DNA of 64,000 nucleotides from Oleiagrimonas sp963821885 (GTDB lineage Bacteria; Pseudomonadota; Gammaproteobacteria; Xanthomonadales; Rhodanobacteraceae), in the NCBI GenBank assembly GCA_963821885.1, contig CAWGFN010000001.1:248001-312000 (forward strand), written 5' to 3'. The translations under genes were made by a program, and so were the position numbers. Below the pieces are notes generated by a model that was not told the origin of the DNA, made no database searches, and worked only from the letters and a program-made list of their open reading frames with translations. This document shows positions 38,344-47,162 of this stretch, piece after piece (position 1 is the first letter of the stretch; each line of letters opens with the position of its first letter).

Positions 38344-39549
38344 TCAGTGGCCGGCCTGCTCCACGCGGTAGGCGCCGATGTGACCCTCGACGTCCTCGAC
38401 GTAGATCATGTTGCCCACCACCAGCGGTTGCGCGCGGATCGCGTCATGCGACAGGCGCTCGCGCGCGGCCAGCTTGCCGTCGCTCAGCTGCAGCCAGTGG
38501 ACATAGCCCTTGAGGTCGCCCACCACCACGTACTTGCCGGCCACGGCCGGGCCGCTGAGCCAGCGCCACTCCAGCTTGTCCTGTTTCCACAGATCGCTGC
38601 CGGAACTCTTGTCGAAGGCCCACACGTCCGAATGCGAGTCGACGCCGACGATGGCCTTGCTGCCCTGGTCCAGCGACGTGTAGGTGGAGAAGTCGCGGTG
38701 CCAGCCGGGACGGCCGGAAGCGCCATCGACCTGGGTCAGGCTGCCGTGGTAGCCACTGGCATACAGCGTGGCGCCGTCGAACAGGATGCCCATGTCGACA
38801 TCGTCCAGGCGCTCGATCTCGGTACGCCCCTCGCCCGTGCCCAGGGGCAGGTCCCACAGCTTCTCGCCGTTGTCCAGGCGCACCGCGACCAGCTTGCCGT
38901 CCGCCGTGCCGAGGAACACCACGCCGTGCGCGATCAGCATCGCGCCGTCGCCGCGCAGGCTCAGCGCGGGCACGGTGTCCTGGTCGAACAGCCAGATCTG
39001 CTTGCCGGTCTTGGTGTCCAGCGCGAAGACATTGCCGTCGCCGGTGCGCACCACGACCTGGTTGGTCAGCACCACGGGCGGCGCAACGACCTCCGAGGTG
39101 ACCGCCGCCACCCAGCGCTGCTTGCCGGTCTTGGCATCGAACGCGTAGACGTGGCCGTCCAGCGTGCCGACCACGACCAGGCCGCTGCCGGCGCCGGGGC
39201 CGCCCGAATACAGCGCGTCCTTGAGTGGCTTGTGCTTGCCCCAGCTGAACCAGCCGTGCTTGGTGGGGCTCTTGTCGCGCCACAGGGTCTTGCCACTCTT
39301 GGCGTCCAGGGCCTCGACCACGCCATTGGTGCTGGCGACGAACAGGGTGCCGGCGTCGTAGGCCGGACGCATGCGGATGCCCGATTCCTGCGCGCCCTTG
39401 CCGACACGCTCCTTCCACACCCGCTGCACGGAGACGGTGGGCGTGAACTTGGTCAGCTCACGCGGCGGCTCGATGTTGCTGGTCTTGCTGGAATGGCACG
39501 CGGCCAGCGCGAGGGTGGAAAGTACCGCGATCAGGAAAAAACGTTTCAT
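38344..39549 (-). CDS. bamB: Outer-membrane assembly lipoprotein BamB
   Basis: Beta-propeller lipoprotein of the BAM complex that inserts outer-membrane proteins. 401 aa; lipobox LAAC at residue 18. PQQ-type propeller blades repeat as ALDAKSGKTLWRDK, AFDAKTGKQRWVA, ALDTKTGKQIWLF and AVRLDNGEKLWDLPLG. The start overlaps the yfgM stop (ATGA), so the two are translationally coupled. Confidence 0.95.
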   Translation of the reverse strand: MKRFFLIAVLSTLALAACHSSKTSNIEPPRELTKFTPTVSVQRVWKERVGKGAQESGIRMRPAYDAGTLFVASTNGVVEALDAKSGKTLWRDKSPTKHGWFSWGKHKPLKDALYSGGPGAGSGLVVVGTLDGHVYAFDAKTGKQRWVAAVTSEVVAPPVVLTNQVVVRTGDGNVFALDTKTGKQIWLFDQDTVPALSLRGDGAMLIAHGVVFLGTADGKLVAVRLDNGEKLWDLPLGTGEGRTEIERLDDVDMGILFDGATLYASGYHGSLTQVDGASGRPGWHRDFSTYTSLDQGSKAIVGVDSHSDVWAFDKSSGSDLWKQDKLEWRWLSGPAVAGKYVVVGDLKGYVHWLQLSDGKLAARERLSHDAIRAQPLVVGNMIYVEDVEGHIGAYRVEQAGH

Positions 39550-40202
39550 GCGCCCTGCTTCCCGGCCGTGGCCAGGTTCTCGAGTTTCATGCGCACGCTG
39601 TCGTATTGCGGCGCGTCCTTGCCGTAGGCCTGCATGGATGCCTTGTAGGCCTTGCGGGCTTCGGCGGTCTGTCCAAGCTTGACCAGCACATCGCCGCGCA
39701 GTTCCCCGCGCACGCCATCGTATTGGTCGGCGGGCATGCCATCGAGCAGGGCCAGGGCGTCCTTGGCCTTGCCCTGCGCCAGCTCGACGCGCGCCAGGCG
39801 CAGCGTCATCAGCGCCTTGATCGCGCCGTGCTCGCCGTCTGCGTGGTCACGCGCCCACTGAAGCGAGGTGACCGCATCGGCCAGCTTGCCGTTGTCCACC
39901 AGGTTGGCCGCGCGCGCGGAGGCCGCGAACACCGCATAGGGCGAGTCGGCGTAGTCCTTGAGCATCACGTCGACCAGCGCGCTGGCCTCGCTGTCCTTGC
40001 CGGCCGTGTAGGCCTTCTCGATCGCCGAGAACTGGGTCGCGGCATTGGCGCGATGCTGCTCCTGGTGGGCGCGCCACTGCTTGTAGCCGAAGATCAGCAC
40101 CAGGCCGAGCACGATGCCCACGACAATGGACAAGCCGTTCTGGCGCAGCCATTCCTGGAGGCGTTCGCCCTGTTCGTAATCGTCGTATGCGTCAAAAGCC
40201 AT
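39546..40202 (-). CDS. yfgM: YfgM-type membrane TPR protein
   Basis: 218 aa. A cytosolic N-terminus (FDAYDDYEQGERLQEWLRQN) is followed by one membrane span (GLSIVVGIVLGLVLIFGY, about 23-40) and a periplasmic TPR-like domain (DKDAL-type repeats, for example QGKAKDALALLDGMPADQYD). YfgM associates with SecYEG and periplasmic chaperones. Its neighbours bamB and der match the conserved cluster. ispG and hisS, present here in E. coli, are absent. Confidence 0.9.
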   Translation of the reverse strand: MAFDAYDDYEQGERLQEWLRQNGLSIVVGIVLGLVLIFGYKQWRAHQEQHRANAATQFSAIEKAYTAGKDSEASALVDVMLKDYADSPYAVFAASARAANLVDNGKLADAVTSLQWARDHADGEHGAIKALMTLRLARVELAQGKAKDALALLDGMPADQYDGVRGELRGDVLVKLGQTAEARKAYKASMQAYGKDAPQYDSVRMKLENLATAGKQGA

Positions 40203-40312
40203 GCGTCACCTGTAGAGACCGCAAACACCACGCCCCGGGCGTCCCGGGGCCGATGCCTTGCGAAAGGATTGTGTTGAGCGAACCGCCTGCGCGGCAAACC
40301 CGCAAAGGATAA

Positions 40313-40351
40313 CCGATGCGTGCATGTCGCGATACCGCGGGCACGCATCGG
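40313..40351. promoter_or_regulatory. 10-bp perfect inverted repeat between rodZ and yfgM
   Basis: CCGATGCGTG and CACGCATCGG are separated by 19 bases in the 193-bp gap. There is no T-run on either side, so it is not a classic terminator. It could be an operator or an RNA hairpin in a rodZ-yfgM transcript. Confidence 0.5.
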
Positions 40352-40395
40352 CCGGGCGGGCGGTGATGCGCGCGGCGTCCGCCGCGGGCCCGGCC

Positions 40396-41481
40396 TCAGT
40401 CGGTGCCGACGCGGGCCTGGCCGTCCCTGCCCAGTTCGAAATGGGCCACGTTGGCGCGACGGAACGGCTGCAGCTGCAGCGACTGGCCGTCGACCTGCAC
40501 CGTGGCGCCGTCGGCATTGCCGATGCGCACGTCGAGCGGCGCCTTGCTGGCGTAGGCCCGGCGGGTGCCGGCCGGCAACAGGGCGTATTCCAGCCGGGTG
40601 CCCGAATCGTCGGTGATCTCCACCCAGCTGGGCTGCTTGAGGGTGATCGACAGGTGCGTGGGCGTGCCCGTGGCGCTCGTCGGCGTGGCCGTGGCATCGA
40701 CGGGGGCCGCGGCCGATCCGGTGTCGCCACTGCCGCTGTCCGTGCCCGACCGGGTGCCCTCCATCGCGCTGAACGGCGCCATCGAGGCCATCAGGGGTTT
40801 CTGTTCGGTCGCGCCGGGAGGCTTGGCCGTGCCACCGGCTTCGGCCGGAGGTATGGCCAGATCCTGGCCGCCGGCGTTGGTGGGCGCGCCCTCGGCCAGC
40901 TGGCTGGAAGCGCCGCTGACCGGCGCTGAATTGAGCGGCGCCAGCCGCGCGATGTCGCGCTTGAGCACGCCGTGCAGGCCCAGCCAGATCAGCGGAACCA
41001 CGATGACCGCGGTCAGGACGATGCCGGTCGCCGCGCTGGAGTAGCGCTGCATGCCGCGTTTCCAGGCCGACTGCGATTGCGAGGCGACCAGCACCGGCTG
41101 CCTGGCCTGCAGGCTCTCGATCCGGGTTTCGACATGCGACAGGTCAAGGCGAACGTGCGCGGCGTACTTGCGCAGGTAGCCCTTGAGGTAGACCGAGTAG
41201 TCGATGCCTTCGTAGTCGTCGGCCTCGAGCTTCTCCAGCAGGCGGGTCGGCAGCCGCAGCGCCTGGGCGCAGTCGGGCAACGACATGCCGTGCTGCTCGC
41301 GCGCGCGGCGCAGCCGGTCACCCAGGGTGGGCTCGTCTCCACGCGCGCCATCCATGCCGGCATCCTCCCCGATGCCGTGCGCGGCGCTGTCGAAACCGGA
41401 TGTCACCCCCGGTTGCTCCGACCTCGCCTGATGGTCCGTCTGCCCCTCACCCTTCAGATACGTGGACTCTTCATGATTCAT
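40396..41481 (-). CDS. rodZ: Cytoskeletal protein RodZ
   Basis: Links MreB filaments to the wall-synthesis complex. 361 aa: a HTH-25/XRE-like cytosolic domain (about 50-110, GDRLRRAREQHGMSLPDCAQ, DDYEGIDYSVYLKGYLRKYA), one membrane span (VLTAVIVVPLIWLGLHGV, about 152-170), a Pro/Ala/Ser-rich linker and a C-terminal beta domain (DUF4115, LKQPSWVEITDDSG, LDVRIGNADGATVQVDG). It starts 8 bp after the pilF stop, as part of ndk-rlmN-pilF-rodZ. Confidence 0.92.
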   Translation of the reverse strand: MNHEESTYLKGEGQTDHQARSEQPGVTSGFDSAAHGIGEDAGMDGARGDEPTLGDRLRRAREQHGMSLPDCAQALRLPTRLLEKLEADDYEGIDYSVYLKGYLRKYAAHVRLDLSHVETRIESLQARQPVLVASQSQSAWKRGMQRYSSAATGIVLTAVIVVPLIWLGLHGVLKRDIARLAPLNSAPVSGASSQLAEGAPTNAGGQDLAIPPAEAGGTAKPPGATEQKPLMASMAPFSAMEGTRSGTDSGSGDTGSAAAPVDATATPTSATGTPTHLSITLKQPSWVEITDDSGTRLEYALLPAGTRRAYASKAPLDVRIGNADGATVQVDGQSLQLQPFRRANVAHFELGRDGQARVGTD

Positions 41482-41489
41482 CGCGATAT

Positions 41490-42242
41490 CTAGTTGTCGA
41501 TGGACCGGGCCTGATCCGAATCCGGGAATTTGGCCAACAGTCGCTTCTTGTAATTCCGGGCTCCCTCCTCGTCGCCCAGACTTTTTTCGATGCGATAACC
41601 CAGCAGCAGGGCCGCCGGGTTGGGACGCCCGAGGGCGTCAAAGCGCTGAATGAAGGCGCGGGCCTGGAAGGCCTTGCCCTTGCTCAGCAGCAACCGGGCC
41701 AACTGGAACAGCGCATCGGCGTTGGTCGGGTTGATCGACAACGCGCGGCGATAGACCTGCTCGGCCCGCGTGTCGTCGTTGGTCTTCAGCAGGCAGCGCC
41801 CGGCATTGCTCAGCGCCACGTCCTTGGTTGCGTAGAAAGGGTCCCTGACGGCCTGCTCGAAATACGGCATCGCCTGGTCGACCTTGCCGATTCTGCACAG
41901 GAACACGCCCAGATTGTTGTTCGTGTCGCCATTTTTCGGCATCAGGGCCTGCGCGCGGCGGAAATTCTTCTCGGCCTCGCCGTTTTCGCCGATCCGCGCG
42001 TAGATGGTGGCGATGACGGTATGGGCCGGCGCGTAGTCGTCGTCGAACTTCAGCGCCAGCTTGAGCTTCTCCAGCGCCTGCTTGAGCTCGCCGCGCTCCA
42101 GGTACTGCTGGCCGAGCTCGGTGTGGATGCGCGCGGCGTCCTGGTCGTTGACCTTGCGGCTGGACATGCTGCCGCCCGAAGACGCGCAACCGGCCAGCAC
42201 CAGCACGAGACATCCCGAGACCAGCCAACGATCAAGCCGCAT
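41490..42242 (-). CDS. pilF: Type IV pilus biogenesis lipoprotein PilF/PilW
   Basis: TPR lipoprotein that localises and assembles the secretin PilQ. 250 aa; signal and lipobox LVLAGC near residue 18. About six TPRs follow (LGQQYLERGELKQALEKL, TNNNLGVFLCRIGKVDQAM, LFQLARLLLSKGKAFQA). ATG 42242 lies inside the end of rlmN with AGGA spaced about eight bases upstream, so it overlaps rlmN by 11 bases and is probably coupled to it. Confidence 0.92.
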   Translation of the reverse strand: MRLDRWLVSGCLVLVLAGCASSGGSMSSRKVNDQDAARIHTELGQQYLERGELKQALEKLKLALKFDDDYAPAHTVIATIYARIGENGEAEKNFRRAQALMPKNGDTNNNLGVFLCRIGKVDQAMPYFEQAVRDPFYATKDVALSNAGRCLLKTNDDTRAEQVYRRALSINPTNADALFQLARLLLSKGKAFQARAFIQRFDALGRPNPAALLLGYRIEKSLGDEEGARNYKKRLLAKFPDSDQARSIDN

Positions 42243-43347
42243 GGGTCGCATCCTTTTCCATTTGCTTGCGAAATTCCGAGGAACGGCGGGTGCGATCGAG
42301 CACCTGCCCCTTGAGCTGGCCGCAGGCGGCGTCGATGTCGTCACCGCGCGTGCGGCGCACGGTGGCGATCACGCCGGCCTCGTTGAGGATGCGGCGGAAG
42401 GCCTCGATCTGCGCGGCGTCGGAGCGCTCGTAGCGCGTGCCGGGGAACGGATTGAACGGGATCAGGTTCACCTTGCTGGGCAGGCGCCGCATCAGCTTGA
42501 CCAGCTTGCGCGCGTGCTCGGGGTGATCGTTGATGCCCTTCATCAGGGTGTATTCGAAGGTGATCGACGCGCGCGGGCGCGAGCTGACATAGCGCTTGCA
42601 GGCGGCCAGCAGTTCGTCGATGGGATATTTCTTGTTCAGCGGCACCAGCGTGGTGCGCAGCTCGTCGGTCGGCGCGTGCAGCGACACCGCCAGCGAGACG
42701 TCGGCGACCTGCGAGAGCTGGTCGATCTGCGGCACCAGGCCGGAGGTCGACAGCGTGACGCGCTTGCTGGCCAGGCCGAAGCCGAGGTCGTCGCGCATCA
42801 GGTTCATCGCCGCGACCACGTTGTCGAAGTTCATCAGCGGCTCGCCCATGCCCATCATCACCACGTTGGTGATGCGCCGGTGCTGGTGCGGCACGTTGCC
42901 CAGGTACTTGGCCGCCACCCACACCTGGCCGATGATCTCGGCGGTCGACAGGTTGCGGTTGAAGCCCTGCGTGGCGGTCGAGCAGAAGGTGCAGTTGAGG
43001 CCGCAGCCGACCTGCGAGGACACGCACAGCGTGCCGCGGGTGGGCTCGGGGATGTAGACGGTCTCGATGGCGTTGCCGCCATTCATGCCCAGCAGCCACT
43101 TGTGGGTGCCGTCGGTCGAGCCCTTCTCGAACATCGTGGCCGGCGGGCCGACGTAACAGACCTCGGCAAGCTTGGCGCGAAGCGACTTGCCGAGGTCGGT
43201 CATGTTGTCGAAATCGTCTTCCAGACGGTGATAGATCCACTTCATCACCTGATCGGCACGATACGGCTTCTCGCCCAGTTGCGCGAAGAAATCACGCAGC
43301 CCCTGGCGGTCGTAGTCGAGCAGATTGGTTTTCACCGTCGAGCTCAC
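42232..43347 (-). CDS. rlmN: Dual-specificity 23S rRNA/tRNA adenine-C2 methyltransferase RlmN
   Basis: Radical-SAM enzyme methylating C2 of A2503 in 23S rRNA and A37 in tRNA. 371 aa. The cluster motif is CGLNCTFC (C-x3-C-x2-C). MMGMGEPLMNFDNV and the second catalytic Cys region near the C-terminus (DDIDAACGQL) are diagnostic. The start is GTG at 43347, with AGGA upstream; the longer open frame is unconserved. The position directly after ndk is the usual one. Confidence 0.95.
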   Translation of the reverse strand: MSSTVKTNLLDYDRQGLRDFFAQLGEKPYRADQVMKWIYHRLEDDFDNMTDLGKSLRAKLAEVCYVGPPATMFEKGSTDGTHKWLLGMNGGNAIETVYIPEPTRGTLCVSSQVGCGLNCTFCSTATQGFNRNLSTAEIIGQVWVAAKYLGNVPHQHRRITNVVMMGMGEPLMNFDNVVAAMNLMRDDLGFGLASKRVTLSTSGLVPQIDQLSQVADVSLAVSLHAPTDELRTTLVPLNKKYPIDELLAACKRYVSSRPRASITFEYTLMKGINDHPEHARKLVKLMRRLPSKVNLIPFNPFPGTRYERSDAAQIEAFRRILNEAGVIATVRRTRGDDIDAACGQLKGQVLDRTRRSSEFRKQMEKDATHAA

Positions 43348-43369
43348 GATTGTCGTTCCTGCATGTGGA

Positions 43370-43795
43370 TCAGCGCGGGCACAGCTCCGTCGCGGCGAAG
43401 AAGTAGGCGATCTCGACCGCCGCCGTCTCCGGCGCGTCCGAACCGTGCACCGCATTGGCGTCGATGGAATCGGCGAAATCGGCGCGGATGGTGCCGGCGG
43501 CCGCTTCCTTCGGATTGGTCGCGCCCATCAGCTCGCGGTTCTTCATGATCGCGCCCTCGCCTTCCAGCACCTGGATCATCACCGGGCCGGAAATCATGAA
43601 CTCGACCAGCGCGGCGAAGAACGGACGCTCGCTGTGAACGGCATAGAAGCCTTCCGCTTCGCTGCGCGAGAGATGCTTCATCTTCGCGGCGACGACCTTC
43701 AGGCCGGCCTTCTCGAAACGGGAGTAGATGTCGCCGATGACGTTCTTGGCGACGGCATCGGGCTTGATGATCGAAAGGGTGCGCTCCAGCGCCAT
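43370..43795 (-). CDS. ndk: Nucleoside diphosphate kinase
   Basis: Transfers the gamma phosphate between NTPs and NDPs. 141 aa, normal length. MALERTLSIIKPDAVAKN is the typical start, and the phospho-histidine is in NAVHGSD. It is the first gene of the ndk-rlmN-pilF-rodZ run, with a strong inverted repeat in its leader. Confidence 0.97.
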   Translation of the reverse strand: MALERTLSIIKPDAVAKNVIGDIYSRFEKAGLKVVAAKMKHLSRSEAEGFYAVHSERPFFAALVEFMISGPVMIQVLEGEGAIMKNRELMGATNPKEAAAGTIRADFADSIDANAVHGSDAPETAAVEIAYFFAATELCPR

Positions 43796-43862
43796 GCACA
43801 GTGCTCCGGTAGGTTGGTTGGGGTGTGGAAAAACGGGCCGGCCCGTCCAAGCCAGTCACCGT

Positions 43863-43898
43863 ACCACCAAATCCGTGAAAAATTCGGGATTTGGTGGT
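43863..43898. promoter_or_regulatory. 12-bp perfect inverted repeat upstream of ndk
   Basis: ACCACCAAATCC (43863-43874) and GGATTTGGTGGT (43887-43898) are exact complements separated by 12 bases, 68-103 nt before the ndk start. As RNA it would be a stable hairpin in the ndk leader; as DNA it could be an operator. No T-run follows on the minus strand, so simple termination is unlikely. Confidence 0.65.
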
Positions 43899-44007
43899 GC
43901 AAAGCTTGACAGATTCTAGATCAATCGCAAGTCCGGCCCTTGACCGCGGCACCGCATCACACGAACGTTTCCAACGTTTGACCTTCGCCAGGCGCCAGCC
44001 TATGCTT

Positions 44008-44023
44008 CAAACGATCGTTTGAC
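44008..44023. promoter_or_regulatory. 16-bp palindromic operator for the TetR regulator
   Basis: TCAAACGATCGTTTGA is a perfect palindrome 30 bp before the TetR gene start, of the CAAAC-N4-GTTTG type bound by PsrA/FadR-like fatty-acid regulators. A second, imperfect site, CGAACGTTTCCAACGTTTG, lies at 43962-43980. The regulator probably binds here to repress itself and the beta-oxidation genes. Confidence 0.75.
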
Positions 44024-44052
44024 TCGCTTCGCGCGAGCCGGAGACCTCCACC

Positions 44053-44667
44053 GTGGCCAGTTCCCAGTTTTCCACCAAGCAGCGCATCCTCGAGGCTGCC
44101 GAAACCCTGTTCGCGCGGCACGGCTTCGCCGGCGCCTCGCTGCGCCAGGTGACCTCCGCCGCCAACGTCAACCTGGCCGCGGTGAACTACCACTTCGGCT
44201 CCAAGGACAAACTCATCGAGGAGGTGTTCCGACGCCGCCTGGACGAACTGAACCGCCGGCGCATGGAGGCCCTGTCCTCGCTGGCCGACGACGCCACCCT
44301 GGAAGACGCCCTGGGCGCGTTCATCCGCCCGGCCCTGGAACTGGCCCAGCAGGGCGAGGGCGGCGGCGCCTTCGTGCGCGTGCTGGCCCGCGCCTACGCC
44401 GAGCACAACGACCAGCTGCGGCGCTTCCTGTCGGAGAACTACGGCCACGTGCTCAAGCAGTTCGCCAAGGTGTTCGCCGAAAAGCTGCCGGGCCTTCCGC
44501 GCGAGGAGCTGTACTGGCGCCTGGACATCGTGGCCGGCGCGCTGACCTACGCCATGGCCGACTTCGGCATCATCCAGCGCCGCGCCGAGGTCAGCGAGCA
44601 GCAGCACCGCGAACAGGCGATCCGGCACCTGATCCAGTTCGCCGCGGCCGGCCTGCGCGCCGACTGA
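44053..44667 (+). CDS. TetR-family fatty-acid regulator (PsrA-like)
   Basis: 204 aa. The HTH near residues 8-50 (TKQRILEAAETLFARHGFAG, VNLAAVNYHFGSKDKLIEEVF) is typical of the PsrA/FadR subgroup, as is the C-terminal DUF1956-like ligand domain. The start is GTG at 44053. A palindromic operator is directly upstream and a beta-oxidation pair follows 66 bp downstream. An acyl-CoA ligand is inferred from that context. Confidence 0.88.
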   Translation: MASSQFSTKQRILEAAETLFARHGFAGASLRQVTSAANVNLAAVNYHFGSKDKLIEEVFRRRLDELNRRRMEALSSLADDATLEDALGAFIRPALELAQQGEGGGAFVRVLARAYAEHNDQLRRFLSENYGHVLKQFAKVFAEKLPGLPREELYWRLDIVAGALTYAMADFGIIQRRAEVSEQQHREQAIRHLIQFAAAGLRAD

Positions 44668-44733
44668 CCCCTTATCCGTCCGCCGCGGACGCCAACCGCG
44701 ACGGATGCAATCGACGTTTCATCGGAGATAGGC

Positions 44734-47108
44734 ATGACCACCAAACCGCTACGCATCCGCAAGGCCGCGGTGCTGGGCGCCGGCGTCATGGGCGCGCAGA
44801 TCGCCGCGCACCTGACCAACGCCGGCATCGAGACCGTGCTGTTCGACCTGCCCGCCAAGCAAGGGCCCAAGAACGGCATCGCGGTGAACGCCATCAAGCA
44901 CCTGGGCAAGCTCAAGCCAGCGCCGCTGGGCGATGCCACGCTGGCCGCGTGCATCATTCCCGCCGACTACGACGAGCACCTGGCCCAGCTGGCCGATTGC
45001 GACCTGGTCATCGAGGCCATCGCCGAGCGCATGGACTGGAAGCTGGACCTGTACAGGAAGGTCGCCGCGCACCTGCCCGAGCACGCGGTGATCGCCTCCA
45101 ACACCTCGGGCCTGTCGATCAACACGCTGGCCGAGGCGCTGCCGGAGAACCTGCGCCACCGCTTCTGCGGCGTGCACTTCTTCAACCCGCCGCGCTACAT
45201 GCACCTGGTCGAGCTGATCCCGAACAAGGCCACCGACGCCAACGTGCTGGACGGCCTGGAAGGCTTCCTGACCACCGCGCTGGGCAAGGGCGTGGTGATC
45301 GCGCGCGACACCCCCAACTTCATCGGCAACCGCATCGGCGTGTTCTCGATGCTGTCGACCATGGTCCACACGCAGGCCTTTGGCCTGGGCTTCGACGTGG
45401 TCGACGCGCTGACCGGTCCGGCCATCGGCCGCCCCAAGAGCGCCACCTACCGCACCGCCGACGTGGTCGGCCTGGACACCATGGCACACGTCATCCAGAC
45501 CATGGCCGACACCCTGCCGGACGATCCCTGGCACAAATACTTCAAGGCGCCCGAGTGGCTGGCCGCGCTGATCGACAAGGGCGCGCTGGGCCAGAAGAAC
45601 GGCGCCGGCTTCTACCGCAAGAACGGCAAGACCATCGAGGTGCTGGATCTGGGCAAGGGCGACTACGCCGCCGTCCGAGCAGCAAGGCGTCCGACGAGGT
45701 CGCCGCGATCCTGGCCCTCAAGGACCCGGCCGAGAAGTTCGGCAAGCTGCGCGCCAGCGAGGATCCGCAGGCGCAGTTCCTGTGGGCCTGCTTCCGCGAC
45801 CTGTTCCACTACACCGCCTACCACCTGGCCGACATCGCCGAGACCGCGCGCGACGTCGACTTCGCCATCCGCTGGGGCTACGGCTGGAAGCTGGGTCCGT
45901 TCGAGACCTGGCAGGCCGCCGGCTGGCAGCAGGTGGCCGGCTGGATCGCCGAGGACATCGCCGCCGGCAAGGCCATGAGCGACGCGCCCCTGCCCGCCTG
46001 GGTCACCGACGGCCGTCGCGGCGTGCACCACGCCGCCGGCTCGTTCTCGCCCGACAAGGGCACCGACCTTCCGCGCTCCACGCACCCGGTGTACCAGCGC
46101 CAGGTGTTCCCCGACCCGATCCTCGGCGAGAAGCCCGCCGAGGGCGAGACGGTGTGGGAGAACGAGGGCGTGCGCCTGTGGACGCTGGGCGATGACCGCA
46201 TCGGCATCCTCTCGTTCAAGACCAAGATGAACACGGTCAACGACTTCGTGCTGGACGGCATCCAGCAGGCCATCCGCGTGGCCGAGGACACGCTCGACGC
46301 CATGGTCATCTGGCAGACCGGCGAGCCGTTCTCCGCCGGCGCGGACCTCAAGGGCGCGCTGGGCCTGATCCAGGACGGCAAGCTGGCCCAGTTCGAGGCC
46401 ATGGTGGCCAACTTCCAGGCCACCAGCATGGCCATCAAGTACGCGCAGATCCCGGTGGTCGCGGCCGTGCGCGGGCTGTGCCTGGGCGGCGGCTGCGAGT
46501 TCCAGATGCACTCGGCACGCACCGTGGCGGCGCTGGAGTCCTACATCGGCCTGGTCGAGGCCGGCGTCGGCCTGCTGCCCGCCGGTGGCGGCCTGAAGGA
46601 GATCGCCACGCGCTGCTCGGCCGCGCCGGTCGGCGACGCCTTCGACAACGTCAAGCGCTACTTCGAGACCGTGGCCATGGCCAAGGTCGCCGGCTCGGCG
46701 CTGGAGGCCAAGGCCTTCGGCCTGCTGCGCGAGTCCGACGTGGTGGTCTTCAACAGCTTCGAGCTGCTGTACGTGGCCAAGCAGCAGGCCCGCGCGCTGG
46801 CCGAATCCGGCTACCGCCCGCCCCTGCCTGCCCGCCACGTGACGGTCGCCGGCGACGTCGGCACGGCCACGTTCAAGGCGCAGCTGGTCAACATGCTGGA
46901 GGGCTACTTCATCTCGCCGCACGACATGGAGATCGCCAGCCGCATCGCCGACTGCCTGTGCGGCGGCGAGATCGAGCGCGGCAGCGCGGTCGACGAGGCC
47001 TGGCTGCTGGCGCTCGAGCGCAAGCATTTCGTCGCCCTGGCGCAGATGGAGAAGACCCAGGCGCGCATCGCCCACACCATGAAGACCGGCAAGCCGCTGA
47101 GGAACTGA
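44734..47108 (+). pseudogene. 3-hydroxyacyl-CoA dehydrogenase/enoyl-CoA hydratase (frameshifted near 45675)
   Basis: About 791 aa, FadN/YusL-type order: dehydrogenase first, hydratase last, unlike FadB. Rossmann motif GAGVMGAQIAAH, catalytic His region GVHFFNPPRYMHLVE and SNTSGLSINTL are in the first frame. At GACTACGCCGCCGTCC near 45675 the frame changes, and the rest, SKASDEVAAILALKDP, QFLWACFRDLFHY, then hydratase oxyanion motifs GEPFSAGADLKG and GLCLGGGCEFQMH, runs to 47108. One extra base accounts for it. It catalyses the middle steps of beta-oxidation with the thiolase next door. Confidence 0.9.
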
Positions 47109-47162
47109 GGACGCGGATGCAAACCACCGTTCCGTCTATCCCTCATTTCCAGGAGAACTTCC

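Noticed and set aside
44019..47108. A 1029-residue plus-strand frame as one giant protein
   Set aside because: It reads the TetR and dehydrogenase genes out of frame for its first 550 residues and only becomes real after the frameshift near 45675.
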